Assembly (NCBI RefSeq): GCF_900231165.1
Contig: NZ_LT960614.1
Location: forward strand, 3,659,501 to 3,723,500
Direction of reading: 5' to 3'
Length of the DNA stretch: 64,000 bases
Source: Hartmannibacter diazotrophicus
Lineage (GTDB): Bacteria; Pseudomonadota; Alphaproteobacteria; Rhizobiales; Pleomorphomonadaceae
A model generated the notes under the pieces. That model did not search any database and was not told the DNA's origin. It saw only the letters and a list, made by a program, of their open reading frames with translations. Positions 8,831 to 17,092 of the stretch are shown in pieces. The first letter of the stretch is position 1; each line of letters opens with the position of its first letter. Both the position numbers and the translations under genes were made by a program.

Positions 8831-10165
8831 TCAGTAGCCGCCCTTGCCAGGAATCCAGTTCGTCCCTGCAAGCGGCACGCCAGCCATCGCCGCCGACTCC
8901 ACCGTCAGCGCGACGAGATCCTCCGGCTCAAGATTGTGCACGTGGCTCTTGCCGCAGGCCCGCGCGATCGTCTGGCATTCGAGTGTCATCACGGCGAGAT
9001 AGTTGGCAAGCCGCCGTCCGGCCTTTTCCGGGTCGAGCCGAGCGGCAAGCTCCGGGACCTGCGTCGTGATGCCGGCTGGATCGAGGCCCTCATGCCAGTC
9101 GTCATAGGCGCCGGCCGTCGTACCCAGCTTGCGGTATTCATCCTCGTGGGCAGGGTCGTTGTCGCCGAGCGCCACCAGCGCCGCCGTGCCGATGGAGACG
9201 GCATCGGCGCCCAGCGCCAGGCACTTGGCGACGTCCGCCCCGTTGCGGATACCGCCCGAGACGATGAGTTGCACCTTGCGGTGCATGCCAAGATCCTGCA
9301 GCGCCTGCACCGCCGGGCGGATCGCCGCGATCGTCGGCAGGCCGACATTCTCGATGAAGACCTCCTGCGTCGCCGCCGTGCCGCCCTGCATGCCGTCGAG
9401 CACCACGACGTCGGCGCCGGATTTCACCGCCAGCGCCGTGTCGTAATAGGGCCGCGAGGCGCCAACCTTCACATAGATGGGCTTTTCCCAGTCGGTCAGT
9501 TCGCGCAGTTCCTCGATCTTGATTTCAAGGTCGTCCGGCCCCGTCCAGTCCGGATGCCGGCAGGCGGACCGCTGGTCGATGCCTTCCGGCAGCGTGCGCA
9601 TTTCGGCGACGCGGGGCGAAATCTTCTGGCCAAGCAGCATGCCGCCGCCGCCGGGCTTGGCGCCCTGCCCCACCACCACCTCGATGGCGTCGGCCTTGCG
9701 CAGGTCCTTGAGGTTCATACCGTAGCGCGAGGGCAGATACTGGTAGATGAGGATCGACGAATGCCCGCGTTCCTCCGGCGTCATGCCGCCGTCGCCCGTC
9801 GTCGTCGAGGTTCCCATGGTGGACGCGCCGCGCCCGAGCGCTTCCTTCGCCTGCGCCGACAGCGAACCGAAGCTCATGCCTGCGATGGTGATCGGAATCT
9901 TGAGTTCGATCGGCTTTTTGGCAAAGCGCGTTCCGAGCGTCACCGTCGTCGCGCACTTCTCGCGATAGCCTTCCAGCGGATAGCGCGAGATGGAGGCCCC
10001 GAGGAACAGCAGGTCGTCGAAATGCGGCAGCTTCTTCTTCGCCCCGCCGCCGCGGATGTCATAAAGGCCCGTCGCCGCCGCGCGCCGGATTTCCGAAAGC
10101 GTGTAGTCGTCGAACGTGGCCGACTTGCGCGGCGTTGTCTTGGGCGTGTGATCGAAACTCGACAT
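8831..10165 (-). CDS. mgsC: N-methylglutamate synthase subunit C (glutamate-synthase-type FMN domain, GlxD-like)
   Basis: This 444-residue protein corresponds to the FMN and iron-sulphur (beta/alpha)8 domain of glutamate synthase. Typical segments are SFGSLSAQAKEALGRGA, the loop GAKPGGGGMLLGQKI, the barrel strands KVGASRPYYDTAL and GADVVVLDGMQGGTAAT, and the FMN-phosphate region SGGIRNGADVAKCLALGAD. In the N-methylglutamate synthase complex this subunit carries out the transfer that makes N-methylglutamate from gamma-glutamylmethylamide. The start ATG shares one base with the stop of mgsB (TGATG), so the two are translationally coupled. GmaS follows after 69 bp on the same strand. Confidence 0.87.
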   Translation of the reverse strand: MSSFDHTPKTTPRKSATFDDYTLSEIRRAAATGLYDIRGGGAKKKLPHFDDLLFLGASISRYPLEGYREKCATTVTLGTRFAKKPIELKIPITIAGMSFGSLSAQAKEALGRGASTMGTSTTTGDGGMTPEERGHSSILIYQYLPSRYGMNLKDLRKADAIEVVVGQGAKPGGGGMLLGQKISPRVAEMRTLPEGIDQRSACRHPDWTGPDDLEIKIEELRELTDWEKPIYVKVGASRPYYDTALAVKSGADVVVLDGMQGGTAATQEVFIENVGLPTIAAIRPAVQALQDLGMHRKVQLIVSGGIRNGADVAKCLALGADAVSIGTAALVALGDNDPAHEDEYRKLGTTAGAYDDWHEGLDPAGITTQVPELAARLDPEKAGRRLANYLAVMTLECQTIARACGKSHVHNLEPEDLVALTVESAAMAGVPLAGTNWIPGKGGY

Positions 10166-10851
10166 CAGTAAGCGTCCACGTTGTCGATGTGGAAATGATA
10201 GAGCGTGCGCGCAGAGCCGTAGCGCCGGAACTCGGCCGGATCGGCATCGGTGACGCCGGCCGCCTCCAGTAGGCTGGCAAGCTCCTCCAGATGCTCCGGC
10301 CGCATCTCCTTCTCGATGCAGTCGGCGCCGAGGCTCGAGACCGTGCCGCGAACGTAAAGCCGCGCCTCGTAGATGGAATCGCCAAGCGCATCGCCCGCAT
10401 CGCCGAGCACGACGAGCCGTCCCGCCTGCGCCATAAACGCCGACATGTGGCCGATGGAGCCCTTCACCACGATGTCGATGCCCTTCATGGAGATGCCGCA
10501 GCGCGCCGAGGCGTTGCCGTCGATGACGAGGAGGCCACCGTGGCCCGTCGCGCCGGCCGCCTGGCTGGCGTCGCCCTTCACGTGGACGCGGCCAGCCATC
10601 ATGTTTTCCGCCACCCCGACCCCGGCATTGCCGTTGACGGTGATGTCGGCTCCCTCGTTCATGCCGGCGCAGTAGTAGCCGACGGGGCCGTTGATCGTGA
10701 TCTCGACCGGCTTGTCGACGCCAACCGCCACCGCATGCATGCCAGCGGGATTATCGACCGTCCAAGCGGTCTCATTGGTGTCGGGCCCAAGCGCATGCAG
10801 CGCGGCGTTAAGGTCGCGCAGCGGCGTTGCCGCCAGATCGAAGCTCGGCAT
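10165..10851 (-). CDS. mgsB: N-methylglutamate synthase subunit B (GXGXG beta-helix domain, GlxC-like)
   Basis: This 228-residue protein resembles the C-terminal GXGXG right-handed beta-helix domain of glutamate synthase. Repeating glycine turns are visible (ITINGPVGYYCAGMNEGAD, ITVNGNAGVGVAENM, VHVKGDASQAAGATGHGG, IVVKGSIGHMSAFM, LVVLGDAGDALGDSIY). The chosen ATG at 10851 overlaps the mgsA stop by one base (TGATG). A longer upstream frame is antisense to nothing useful and lacks family similarity. The three subunits together replace one fused glutamate synthase large chain: amidotransferase, FMN barrel and beta-helix on separate genes. Confidence 0.87.
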   Translation of the reverse strand: MPSFDLAATPLRDLNAALHALGPDTNETAWTVDNPAGMHAVAVGVDKPVEITINGPVGYYCAGMNEGADITVNGNAGVGVAENMMAGRVHVKGDASQAAGATGHGGLLVIDGNASARCGISMKGIDIVVKGSIGHMSAFMAQAGRLVVLGDAGDALGDSIYEARLYVRGTVSSLGADCIEKEMRPEHLEELASLLEAAGVTDADPAEFRRYGSARTLYHFHIDNVDAY

Positions 10852-11747
10852 CAGGCACGCTCCCAGAAATAGACCTTGGCCGGCTCCGGCTCGAAGATGC
10901 GGGCCGAGGCGATGTCCGGCAGTCCCGCCAGCGCCCGGTATTCGGAGGCAAAGGCCACATAGTCGTCGGTCTCGGCCATCACGGCCGGCTTGCAGGCGAT
11001 CGGATCGCGCAGCACGCCGAAGCCGGTCTCCGTGCCGACGACGAAGGTGAAGAAGCCGTCGAGGTCGTCGAGCGCATGGGTCAGCGCCTCGCCGAGATTG
11101 TCGCCCTCGCGCATGCGCCAGGTGAGGTACGCGGCCGCCACTTCCGAGTCGTTTTCCGTGTCGATGCGGATGCCCTCGCGCGACAGCATGCGCCGCAGGG
11201 CATTGTGGTTGGAAAGCGAGCCGTTGTGCACGAGGCACTGGTCGCGCCCGGTGGAAAAGGGATGCGCCCCGTCCGTGGTCACCGCGCTTTCGGTCGCCAT
11301 CCGCGTATGGCCGATGCCATGCGTGCCGGCCATGCCGGGAAGACCGAAGCGGCTGGAGATGGTCTCCGGCCGGCCGACCTCCTTGTAGAGTTCCATCCGG
11401 TTGCCCTCGCCGACGACATCGACTTCCGGCGCGGCGTGCTTGAGGGCTTCGCGGAACGCCGCCACGTCATCCTGGCCGACCGACACCACTACATGCGTGT
11501 CGCGGATTTCCCATCCGGCAATCGCGATCTGCCTGGCGGAAAGAGCCTCGTGAAGGGCGCCCCAGTCCGTGCCCGCCGGCCCGCGCAACGTAACCTTGGC
11601 CGTCCCCGTCAGTGGCGCGCCATAAACCGCAAACCCTGCCGAATCCGGACCGCGATCCGACATGACGCCAAGCATGCCGGAGAGCATCGAGCCCAGCTTT
11701 TCGCTCTTTTCGTCCGACTTCAGAAACAGGCCGACAATGCCGCACAT
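10851..11747 (-). CDS. mgsA: N-methylglutamate synthase subunit A (class II glutamine amidotransferase, GlxB-like)
   Basis: This 298-residue protein begins MCGIVGLF, which places the N-terminal nucleophile Cys2 directly after the start ATG, as in all Ntn-type class II amidotransferases. That fixes the start, and AGGTGA lies upstream of it. Other family residues are DRGPDSAG, GIGHTRMATES, HNGSLSNH and TENDSEVAAAYL. In the N-methylglutamate synthase complex this domain is taken to cleave the gamma-glutamyl amide and pass methylamine on to the synthase barrel. It is the first gene of the minus-strand operon mgsA-mgsB-mgsC-gmaS, divergent from mgdABCD across 205 bp. Confidence 0.88.
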   Translation of the reverse strand: MCGIVGLFLKSDEKSEKLGSMLSGMLGVMSDRGPDSAGFAVYGAPLTGTAKVTLRGPAGTDWGALHEALSARQIAIAGWEIRDTHVVVSVGQDDVAAFREALKHAAPEVDVVGEGNRMELYKEVGRPETISSRFGLPGMAGTHGIGHTRMATESAVTTDGAHPFSTGRDQCLVHNGSLSNHNALRRMLSREGIRIDTENDSEVAAAYLTWRMREGDNLGEALTHALDDLDGFFTFVVGTETGFGVLRDPIACKPAVMAETDDYVAFASEYRALAGLPDIASARIFEPEPAKVYFWERA

Positions 11748-11783
11748 TGAGATCACCTCAAGCGAAGAAACAGGTTGGGGGAA

Positions 11784-11812
11784 GCTGTAGACGGACCGGC
11801 GGCCACTGTCAA
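11784..11812 (-). promoter_or_regulatory. Probable sigma-70 promoter of mgsABC-gmaS
   Basis: Read on the minus strand, a perfect TTGACA (plus-strand 11807-11812) is followed after 17 bases by TACAGC (11784-11789). This leaves about 35 nt of leader before the mgsA ATG at 11747. The -10 is weak, but loose -10 boxes with a good TTGACA are common in alphaproteobacteria. The surrounding stretch 11810-11850 is very AT-rich and carries two inverted repeats: AATTTT-8-AAAATT at 11811-11830, and a 13-bp palindrome at 11822-11834. These are candidate operator sites for a regulator of both divergent operons. No start site has been mapped. Confidence 0.5.
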
Positions 11813-11952
11813 TTTTAAAGAAAGAAAATTTCTTGATAGGAATTTTTTGATGGGCTATTGAAGCGGCGGCGCGGTCATGAACACTCTGCCATGAACCGCC
11901 CAAGCCCTCTCGCGGACACTCTGCCGCGACCCGCTCAAGTCACGAGCCCCCG

Positions 11953-13203
11953 ATGCGCTACAATGTCTTCACGCTGGCCAAAAACGCCCTTGCCGGCCAT
12001 CGGCTCTGGGGCGAGGCTTGGCGCAAGCCGCACCCGAAGCCTTTCTACAACGTCGTCATCGTCGGCGGCGGCGGGCATGGTCTGGCGGCGGCCTATCACT
12101 TGGCGAAGACCTATGGCGTCCGGGATATCGCCGTCGTCGAAAAGGGCTGGATTGGCTCGGGCAACGCCGGCCGCAACACGACCATTATCCGATCCAACTA
12201 CCTGCTGCCCGGCAACATTCCCTTCTACGAGTTCTCCATGAAGCTATGGGAAACTCAGGAGCGCGACCTCAACTTCAACACGATGGTCAGCCAGCGCGGC
12301 GTCCTCAACCTCTACCATTCCGACGCCCAGCGCGATGCCTACGCCCGGCGCGGCAACGCCATGCGCCTGCATGGCGTCGATGCCGAGTTGCTGGATGCGG
12401 CCGGCGTCCGGGCAATGGCGCCCTTCCTCGACTTCGACAATGCGCGCTTTCCCATCCGAGGCGGCCTGTTGCAGCGGCGCGGCGGCACGGCGCGGCACGA
12501 CGCCGTCGTCTGGGGCTATGCCCGCGCCGCCGACAGCCTTGGCGTCGACATCATCGAGAATTGCGAGGTCACCGGCGTTATCCGCGAGGGCGGCAACATC
12601 ACCGGCGTCGAGACAACGCGCGGCGCGATCTTCGCCGGCAAGACCGCCTTTTCGGTGGCCGGCAATTCCTCGCGCCTTGCCGCCATGGCGGGCCTGCGCC
12701 TGCCCATCGAGAGCCACGTGCTGCAGGCCTTCGTCTCCGAGGGCGTCAAGCCGCTCATTCCGGGCGTCATCACTTTCGGCGCCGGCCATTTCTACGTCAG
12801 CCAGTCCGACAAGGGCGGCCTCGTCTTCGGCGGCGACATCGACGGCTACAATTCCTATGCCCAGCGCGGCAACCTGCCGGTCGTCCGCGACGTTTGCGAG
12901 AGCGGTATGGCCGTGATGCCGATGATCGGCCGCCTTCGGGTCCTGCGCAACTGGGGCGGCATCATGGACATGTCCATGGACGGCTCGCCGATCATCGACA
13001 AGGCGCCGCTCGGCGGGCTCTATCTCAACACCGGCTGGTGCTACGGCGGCTTCAAGGCGACGCCCGCCGCCGGCCTATGCCTCGCCCACCTGATCGCGAC
13101 AGACATGCCCCATCCGGCCGCCAAGGACCTGCGCCTCGACCGCTTCGCGCGCGGCGCGGTCATCGACGAAAAGGGCGTGGGCGCCCAGCCGAACCTTCAT
13201 TGA
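11953..13203 (+). CDS. mgdA: N-methylglutamate dehydrogenase subunit A (sarcosine oxidase beta-like, SoxB family)
   Basis: This 416-residue flavoprotein has a dinucleotide-binding motif VIVGGGGHGLAAAYHL near residues 35-50, and the SoxB-specific segment GSGNAGRNTTIIRSNY. The motif GGTARHDAV places His182 where heterotetrameric sarcosine oxidases attach FMN covalently. The C-terminus contains the substrate-site loop NTGWCYGGFKATPAAG. By family, this subunit oxidises the N-methyl group of its substrate. Because the cluster also encodes GmaS and MgsABC, N-methylglutamate is the expected substrate, giving glutamate and a one-carbon unit, rather than sarcosine (inference from context). It is the first gene of the plus-strand operon; mgdB follows 7 bp later. 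Confidence 0.87.
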   Translation: MRYNVFTLAKNALAGHRLWGEAWRKPHPKPFYNVVIVGGGGHGLAAAYHLAKTYGVRDIAVVEKGWIGSGNAGRNTTIIRSNYLLPGNIPFYEFSMKLWETQERDLNFNTMVSQRGVLNLYHSDAQRDAYARRGNAMRLHGVDAELLDAAGVRAMAPFLDFDNARFPIRGGLLQRRGGTARHDAVVWGYARAADSLGVDIIENCEVTGVIREGGNITGVETTRGAIFAGKTAFSVAGNSSRLAAMAGLRLPIESHVLQAFVSEGVKPLIPGVITFGAGHFYVSQSDKGGLVFGGDIDGYNSYAQRGNLPVVRDVCESGMAVMPMIGRLRVLRNWGGIMDMSMDGSPIIDKAPLGGLYLNTGWCYGGFKATPAAGLCLAHLIATDMPHPAAKDLRLDRFARGAVIDEKGVGAQPNLH

Positions 13204-13210
13204 GGCCCCG

Positions 13211-13483
13211 ATGAGACTTCCCTGTCCCTGCTGCGGCCTGCGCGATGCCGCCGAATTCACCTACCGGGGAGACGCGAGCCTTCAACGCCCGGCGGACGAT
13301 GCCGGCGAAGCGGCCTTTTCGGCTTATGTCTATCTGCGCGACAACCCCGCCGGCACGATCCGCGAACTCTGGTACCACCGCGCCGGCTGCGGCATGTGGC
13401 TGGAGGTGACGCGCAACACACGCAGCCATGAAATCTCCGGCGCGCGGCTCGCCCGCGAGGCAACGGCGGAGCGGGCATCATGA
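13211..13483 (+). CDS. mgdB: N-methylglutamate dehydrogenase subunit B (sarcosine oxidase delta-like, SoxD family)
   Basis: This 90-residue small subunit has the zinc-site pattern of SoxD: C5-P-C7-C8-G near the N-terminus, and H56-x3-C60 in LWYHRAGCGMW. The likely ligands are C5, C8, H56 and C60. The start ATG is 7 bp after mgdA, and its last four bases (ATGA) overlap the start of mgdC, so all four subunits are made in step. SoxD-type subunits are structural parts of the heterotetramer and carry no flavin. The length is close to the family's usual 90-110 residues. Confidence 0.88.
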   Translation: MRLPCPCCGLRDAAEFTYRGDASLQRPADDAGEAAFSAYVYLRDNPAGTIRELWYHRAGCGMWLEVTRNTRSHEISGARLAREATAERAS

Positions 13484-16446
13484 CCGGCTGCCGGCTTTTT
13501 GCGGGCGGCCTCATCGACCGCACCCAGCCCCTGCGCTTCACCTTCGACGGCAAGGCCTATGAGGGGCATCCCGGCGACACGCTTGCCTCGGCCCTCCTTG
13601 CCTCCGGCGTCACGCTCTTCGGCCGTTCGTTCAAATATCATCGCAAGCGCGGCATCTTTGGCTCCGGCCCCGAGGAACCCAACGCCCTCGTCACCCTTCG
13701 CTCCGGCGCAAGGGTGGAGCCGAATATCAAGGCGACGACGGCGGAACTCTACGAGGGCCTCGAAGCCGTCAGCCAGAACCGCTGGCCCTCGCTCCAGACC
13801 GATCTCATGGCCGTCAACGGCCTCTTCTCGAAGCTCTTCGTTGCGGGCTTCTATTACAAGACCTTCAAGGGACCGGGTTCTCTCTGGGAAAAGCTTTACG
13901 AGCCGATGATCCGCCGCGCCGCCGGCCTCGGGCGCGCCAGCGGCCTTCCCGACCCCGACAGCTACGAGGCGGCCACAGCCCATTGCGACCTCCTCGTCGT
14001 CGGCTCGGGCCCCGCCGGCCTGATGGCGGCGCTGGCAGCCGGTCGGGCCGGGGTGCGGGTGATCCTCGCCGACAGCGATTTCCGCCTCGGCGGGAGGCTT
14101 CTCGGCGAGCATCACGAGATCGACGGCAAACCGGGAGCCGTCTTTGCGGACGGTATTCTGGAGGAACTGGCCAGCCTTCCGAATGTCCGCCTGCTGCCGC
14201 GCACGAGCGTCTTCGGCGCCTATGACGACGGCACCTTCGGCGCGCTCGAAAAGGTCTCCGACCATCTCGCCGTCCCGATGCCCTTCCAGCCCCGGCAGCG
14301 CTTCTGGACCATCGTCGCCAAGCGCAGCATCGTCGCCGCCGGTGCGTCGGAGCGCCCGATCGTCCTTTCCGGCAACGACCTGCCGGGTGTGATGCTGGCG
14401 GGCACGATCCGGCACTATGCCGTCCGGCAGGCGGTCGCCGTCGGCCAGCGCGTGGCGATCTTCACGGCCAATGACGCCGGCTGGCACACGGCCGCTGATC
14501 TCCGGCAAAGCGGCATTCCCGTCGTCGCGATCATCGACGCCCGCGACGATGTTGCCCCGCATCTGCTGGAGGCCGTTTCGGACACAAGATGCCTCGTCGG
14601 TGCCCGCGTCCGTGAAGTCGAGGGCTCCGACCGTGTCGAGCAGATCGTTGTCGAAACGAATGCCGGCACCGAGACCATCCGCTGCGATGCGCTCGGGCTT
14701 TCCGGCGGTTTCCAGCCGAATATCCAGCTTGCCTCGCACCTTGGCGGCAGGCCGGCCTGGGATGACGAAATCTTCGCCTTCGGCCACGGTCCGTTGCCGA
14801 AGGGCATGGCTCTCGCCGGAAGTGCGGCCGGCGCGATGAGCCTTGGCGACTGCCTCGCCGGGGGCCTTACCAACGCCGCAGACGCCCTCGAAGCCCTCGG
14901 CCTCAAGAGCCCATCGCTCGACACGCCGCGCGCCAGCGACGACAGCTTCGCCATCAGCCCGCTCTGGCATGTCGCCGGCGGCAAGGCCAAAGCCTTCGTC
15001 GATTTCCAGCATGATGTCACCGCTGACGATGTCGCCCTTGCCGCCCGCGAGGGCTATGTCTCGGTCGAGCACCTGAAACGCTATACGACCCTTGGCATGG
15101 CGACCGATCAGGGCCGCACCGCCAACCTCAACGGCCTTGCGATCCTCGCCGAACTCACCAACAGCTCCATCCCGGAGACGGGCCTCGTCACGAGCCGCCC
15201 GCCCATCGAGCCCGTCGCGATCGGCGCGCTGGCAGGCCCCCATCGCGGCCGCGCCTTCCGGCCGCTGCGCGAGGCGCCGACCAATCCCCTCGCCAAGGCG
15301 CTTGGCGCCAGCATGATAGAATCCGGCCACTGGTGGCGGGCGGAATATTTCCCTCAAGACGGCGAGACGGACTGGCTGACCACCGTCAAGCGCGAGGTGA
15401 TGACCGTCCGCGAGGGCGTCGGGGTCACCGACATGTCGACGCTCGGCAAGATCGAGGTGCTGGGCCCCGATGCCTGCGCCTATCTCATGCGCCTTTTCGC
15501 CAACTCGGTCGAAAAGCTGAAGATCGGCCGATGCACCTATGGCCTCATGCTGCGCGAGGACGGCTTTGCTTTCGACGACGGCACCATCGCCCGGCTTGGC
15601 GAGACCCACTATGTCGTCACCTGCTCCACCGCGCACGCGGCCAAGGTCTACGAGCATTTCGAATTCGTCCGGCAGGTGCTCTTTCCCGGGCTGGACGTCA
15701 CCATCCAGTCGGTCAGCGAGCAATGGGCGCAGCTGGTGCTCGTCGGCCCGAAGGCGCGCGACGCGCTCTCGCGCATCGTCGATCCCGGAACGAACATTTC
15801 CAACGACGCCCTGCCCTTCCTGGGCCTGATCGAAACCACCGTGCTCGGCGGTGTGCGAGCCCGCATCTTCCGCCTGTCCTTTTCCGGCGAACTGGCCTTC
15901 GAGATCGCGGTGCCGGCACGCAAGGGGGCGGAGGTCATGGCCGCGCTCGTCGACAACAACGTCGATCTCGGCGTCATCCCCTATGGCCTTGAGGCCGTCG
16001 GCGTCATGCGCATCGAAAAGGGACATCCCGCAGCCGCGGAATTCAACGGGCAGGTCAGTGCCCATGAACTCGGCCTCGGCGCCTTCGCCGAACGGCCGCA
16101 TGCCTGTATCGGCCGCACGCTGGCCGGCCGCGAGGAACTGACCGATCCGAAGCGCGGCCGCCTCGTCGGCCTCAAGCCTGTCGACAGGACCGTTCGCCTG
16201 CGCGCCGGCGCCCATTTGCTGCCAAAAGGCACGGAGGCCACCGCCGCGAACGATCAGGGTTATGTGACTTCGGTCGCCTTCTCGCCGGTCCTCGATCACT
16301 GGATCGGCCTTGGCTATCTCCGCAACGGGACGGACCGTCACGGCGAGATCGTCCGCGTCTACGATCCGGTTCGAGGCGGCGATCTTGAAGCCGAGGTCTG
16401 CCCACCCTGCTTCGTCGATCCGAAAGGGGAGCGCACCCGTGGCTGA
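13480..16446 (+). CDS. mgdC: N-methylglutamate dehydrogenase subunit C (sarcosine oxidase alpha-like, SoxA family)
   Basis: This 988-residue subunit has the normal SoxA length. It contains a ferredoxin-like N-terminal domain (about 10-105, with SFKYHRKRGIFGSGPEEPNA), then an NAD-binding oxidoreductase domain with VVGSGPAGLMAAL at about 172-184 and a second nucleotide-binding region (RVAIFTANDAGWHTA). The last about 400 residues form a GcvT-type folate-binding domain (GVTDMSTLGKIEVLGPDA, GYVTSVAFSP). In the sarcosine oxidase family the methylene product is trapped by tetrahydrofolate in this domain, giving 5,10-methylene-THF. A 1042-residue antisense frame over this gene is a codon-bias artefact. 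Confidence 0.9.
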   Translation: MTGCRLFAGGLIDRTQPLRFTFDGKAYEGHPGDTLASALLASGVTLFGRSFKYHRKRGIFGSGPEEPNALVTLRSGARVEPNIKATTAELYEGLEAVSQNRWPSLQTDLMAVNGLFSKLFVAGFYYKTFKGPGSLWEKLYEPMIRRAAGLGRASGLPDPDSYEAATAHCDLLVVGSGPAGLMAALAAGRAGVRVILADSDFRLGGRLLGEHHEIDGKPGAVFADGILEELASLPNVRLLPRTSVFGAYDDGTFGALEKVSDHLAVPMPFQPRQRFWTIVAKRSIVAAGASERPIVLSGNDLPGVMLAGTIRHYAVRQAVAVGQRVAIFTANDAGWHTAADLRQSGIPVVAIIDARDDVAPHLLEAVSDTRCLVGARVREVEGSDRVEQIVVETNAGTETIRCDALGLSGGFQPNIQLASHLGGRPAWDDEIFAFGHGPLPKGMALAGSAAGAMSLGDCLAGGLTNAADALEALGLKSPSLDTPRASDDSFAISPLWHVAGGKAKAFVDFQHDVTADDVALAAREGYVSVEHLKRYTTLGMATDQGRTANLNGLAILAELTNSSIPETGLVTSRPPIEPVAIGALAGPHRGRAFRPLREAPTNPLAKALGASMIESGHWWRAEYFPQDGETDWLTTVKREVMTVREGVGVTDMSTLGKIEVLGPDACAYLMRLFANSVEKLKIGRCTYGLMLREDGFAFDDGTIARLGETHYVVTCSTAHAAKVYEHFEFVRQVLFPGLDVTIQSVSEQWAQLVLVGPKARDALSRIVDPGTNISNDALPFLGLIETTVLGGVRARIFRLSFSGELAFEIAVPARKGAEVMAALVDNNVDLGVIPYGLEAVGVMRIEKGHPAAAEFNGQVSAHELGLGAFAERPHACIGRTLAGREELTDPKRGRLVGLKPVDRTVRLRAGAHLLPKGTEATAANDQGYVTSVAFSPVLDHWIGLGYLRNGTDRHGEIVRVYDPVRGGDLEAEVCPPCFVDPKGERTRG

Positions 16447-16963
16447 TCCTGCGACCACATTTTCCCCGATCGACCTCGCCCTGGTTCAGGTCACGGTCTC
16501 GCGGCAGTCGCGCGGAAGCGTTTCCTCGGCCATCGCGAATGAACTCGGCATCGAACTGCCACCGACCGGACGATCGGCAAGCGCCGGCGACCTGCTGATC
16601 CTCGGCCTCGGTCCGGAGCGATGGCTCGTAATCGCCGAAAAGACCGATGGCTGGGCGCTGGAAAAACGCCTGATGACGCTCGCAGCAGGAAATGCCCTCG
16701 TCGCCGACCAGAGCGATGGCCGAGCCGTCTTCGCGCTGACCGGCCCATCCGCACAGGACGTTCTCGCGCTCGGCTGCGGCCTGGACCTCGATGCCTCCGT
16801 CTTCCCCGCAGGAGCCTGCGCCGGCACAGACATCGCCGGAATTCAGGCCTTCCTCTGGAGGCCGAAGGAAACGGCCTTCCGCATGGCGGTGCCGCGCAGC
16901 ATGGCGCAGAGCTTTGCCCATTGGGCCGAAACGTCGCTTCAGGCCGTCCTGCACCGCCCCTGA
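16439..16963 (+). CDS. mgdD: N-methylglutamate dehydrogenase subunit D (sarcosine oxidase gamma-like, SoxG family)
   Basis: The protein is 174 residues if started at the GTG that overlaps the mgdC stop by eight bases, giving an N-terminus VADPATTFSPIDLALVQV. An ATG 129 bp upstream in the same frame lies inside mgdC and would add residues foreign to the family. SoxG-like segments are GDLLILGLGPERWLVIAE, ALVADQSDGRAVFALTGP, and the end MAVPRSMAQSFAHWAETSL. The gamma subunit completes the heterotetramer and carries no cofactor. It is the last gene of the mgd operon. The next gene starts 129 bp downstream. Confidence 0.85.
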   Translation: MADPATTFSPIDLALVQVTVSRQSRGSVSSAIANELGIELPPTGRSASAGDLLILGLGPERWLVIAEKTDGWALEKRLMTLAAGNALVADQSDGRAVFALTGPSAQDVLALGCGLDLDASVFPAGACAGTDIAGIQAFLWRPKETAFRMAVPRSMAQSFAHWAETSLQAVLHRP

Positions 16964-17092
16964 CTCGTTTCCCGGCACCGAACGGCCCTTGCAAACCGTC
17001 CGGCAGGCTGATGAACTGCGCCTCCCCAGGAGGTGGCATCCCCTGCCGCCTGCTCAGAACAACACGTCATCAGGCAAGGAAACTCTTCTCCC

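Noticed and set aside
7649-10171. Plus-strand open frame of 840 codons opposite gmaS and mgsC
   Set aside because: It spans two well-recognised genes and their gap, and its translation resembles no protein.
13330-16458. Antisense open frame of 1042 codons opposite mgdC
   Set aside because: The sense strand encodes a full SoxA-type subunit. The antisense product is low-complexity Asp/Gly/Arg/Ala-rich and matches no family, as expected from high-GC codon bias.
11953-16963. Heterotetrameric sarcosine oxidase for glycine betaine/choline breakdown
   Set aside because: The subunits are SoxBDAG-like, but the divergent mgsABC-gmaS genes point to N-methylglutamate dehydrogenase. No glyA or betaine gene is nearby. 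This remains the main alternative.
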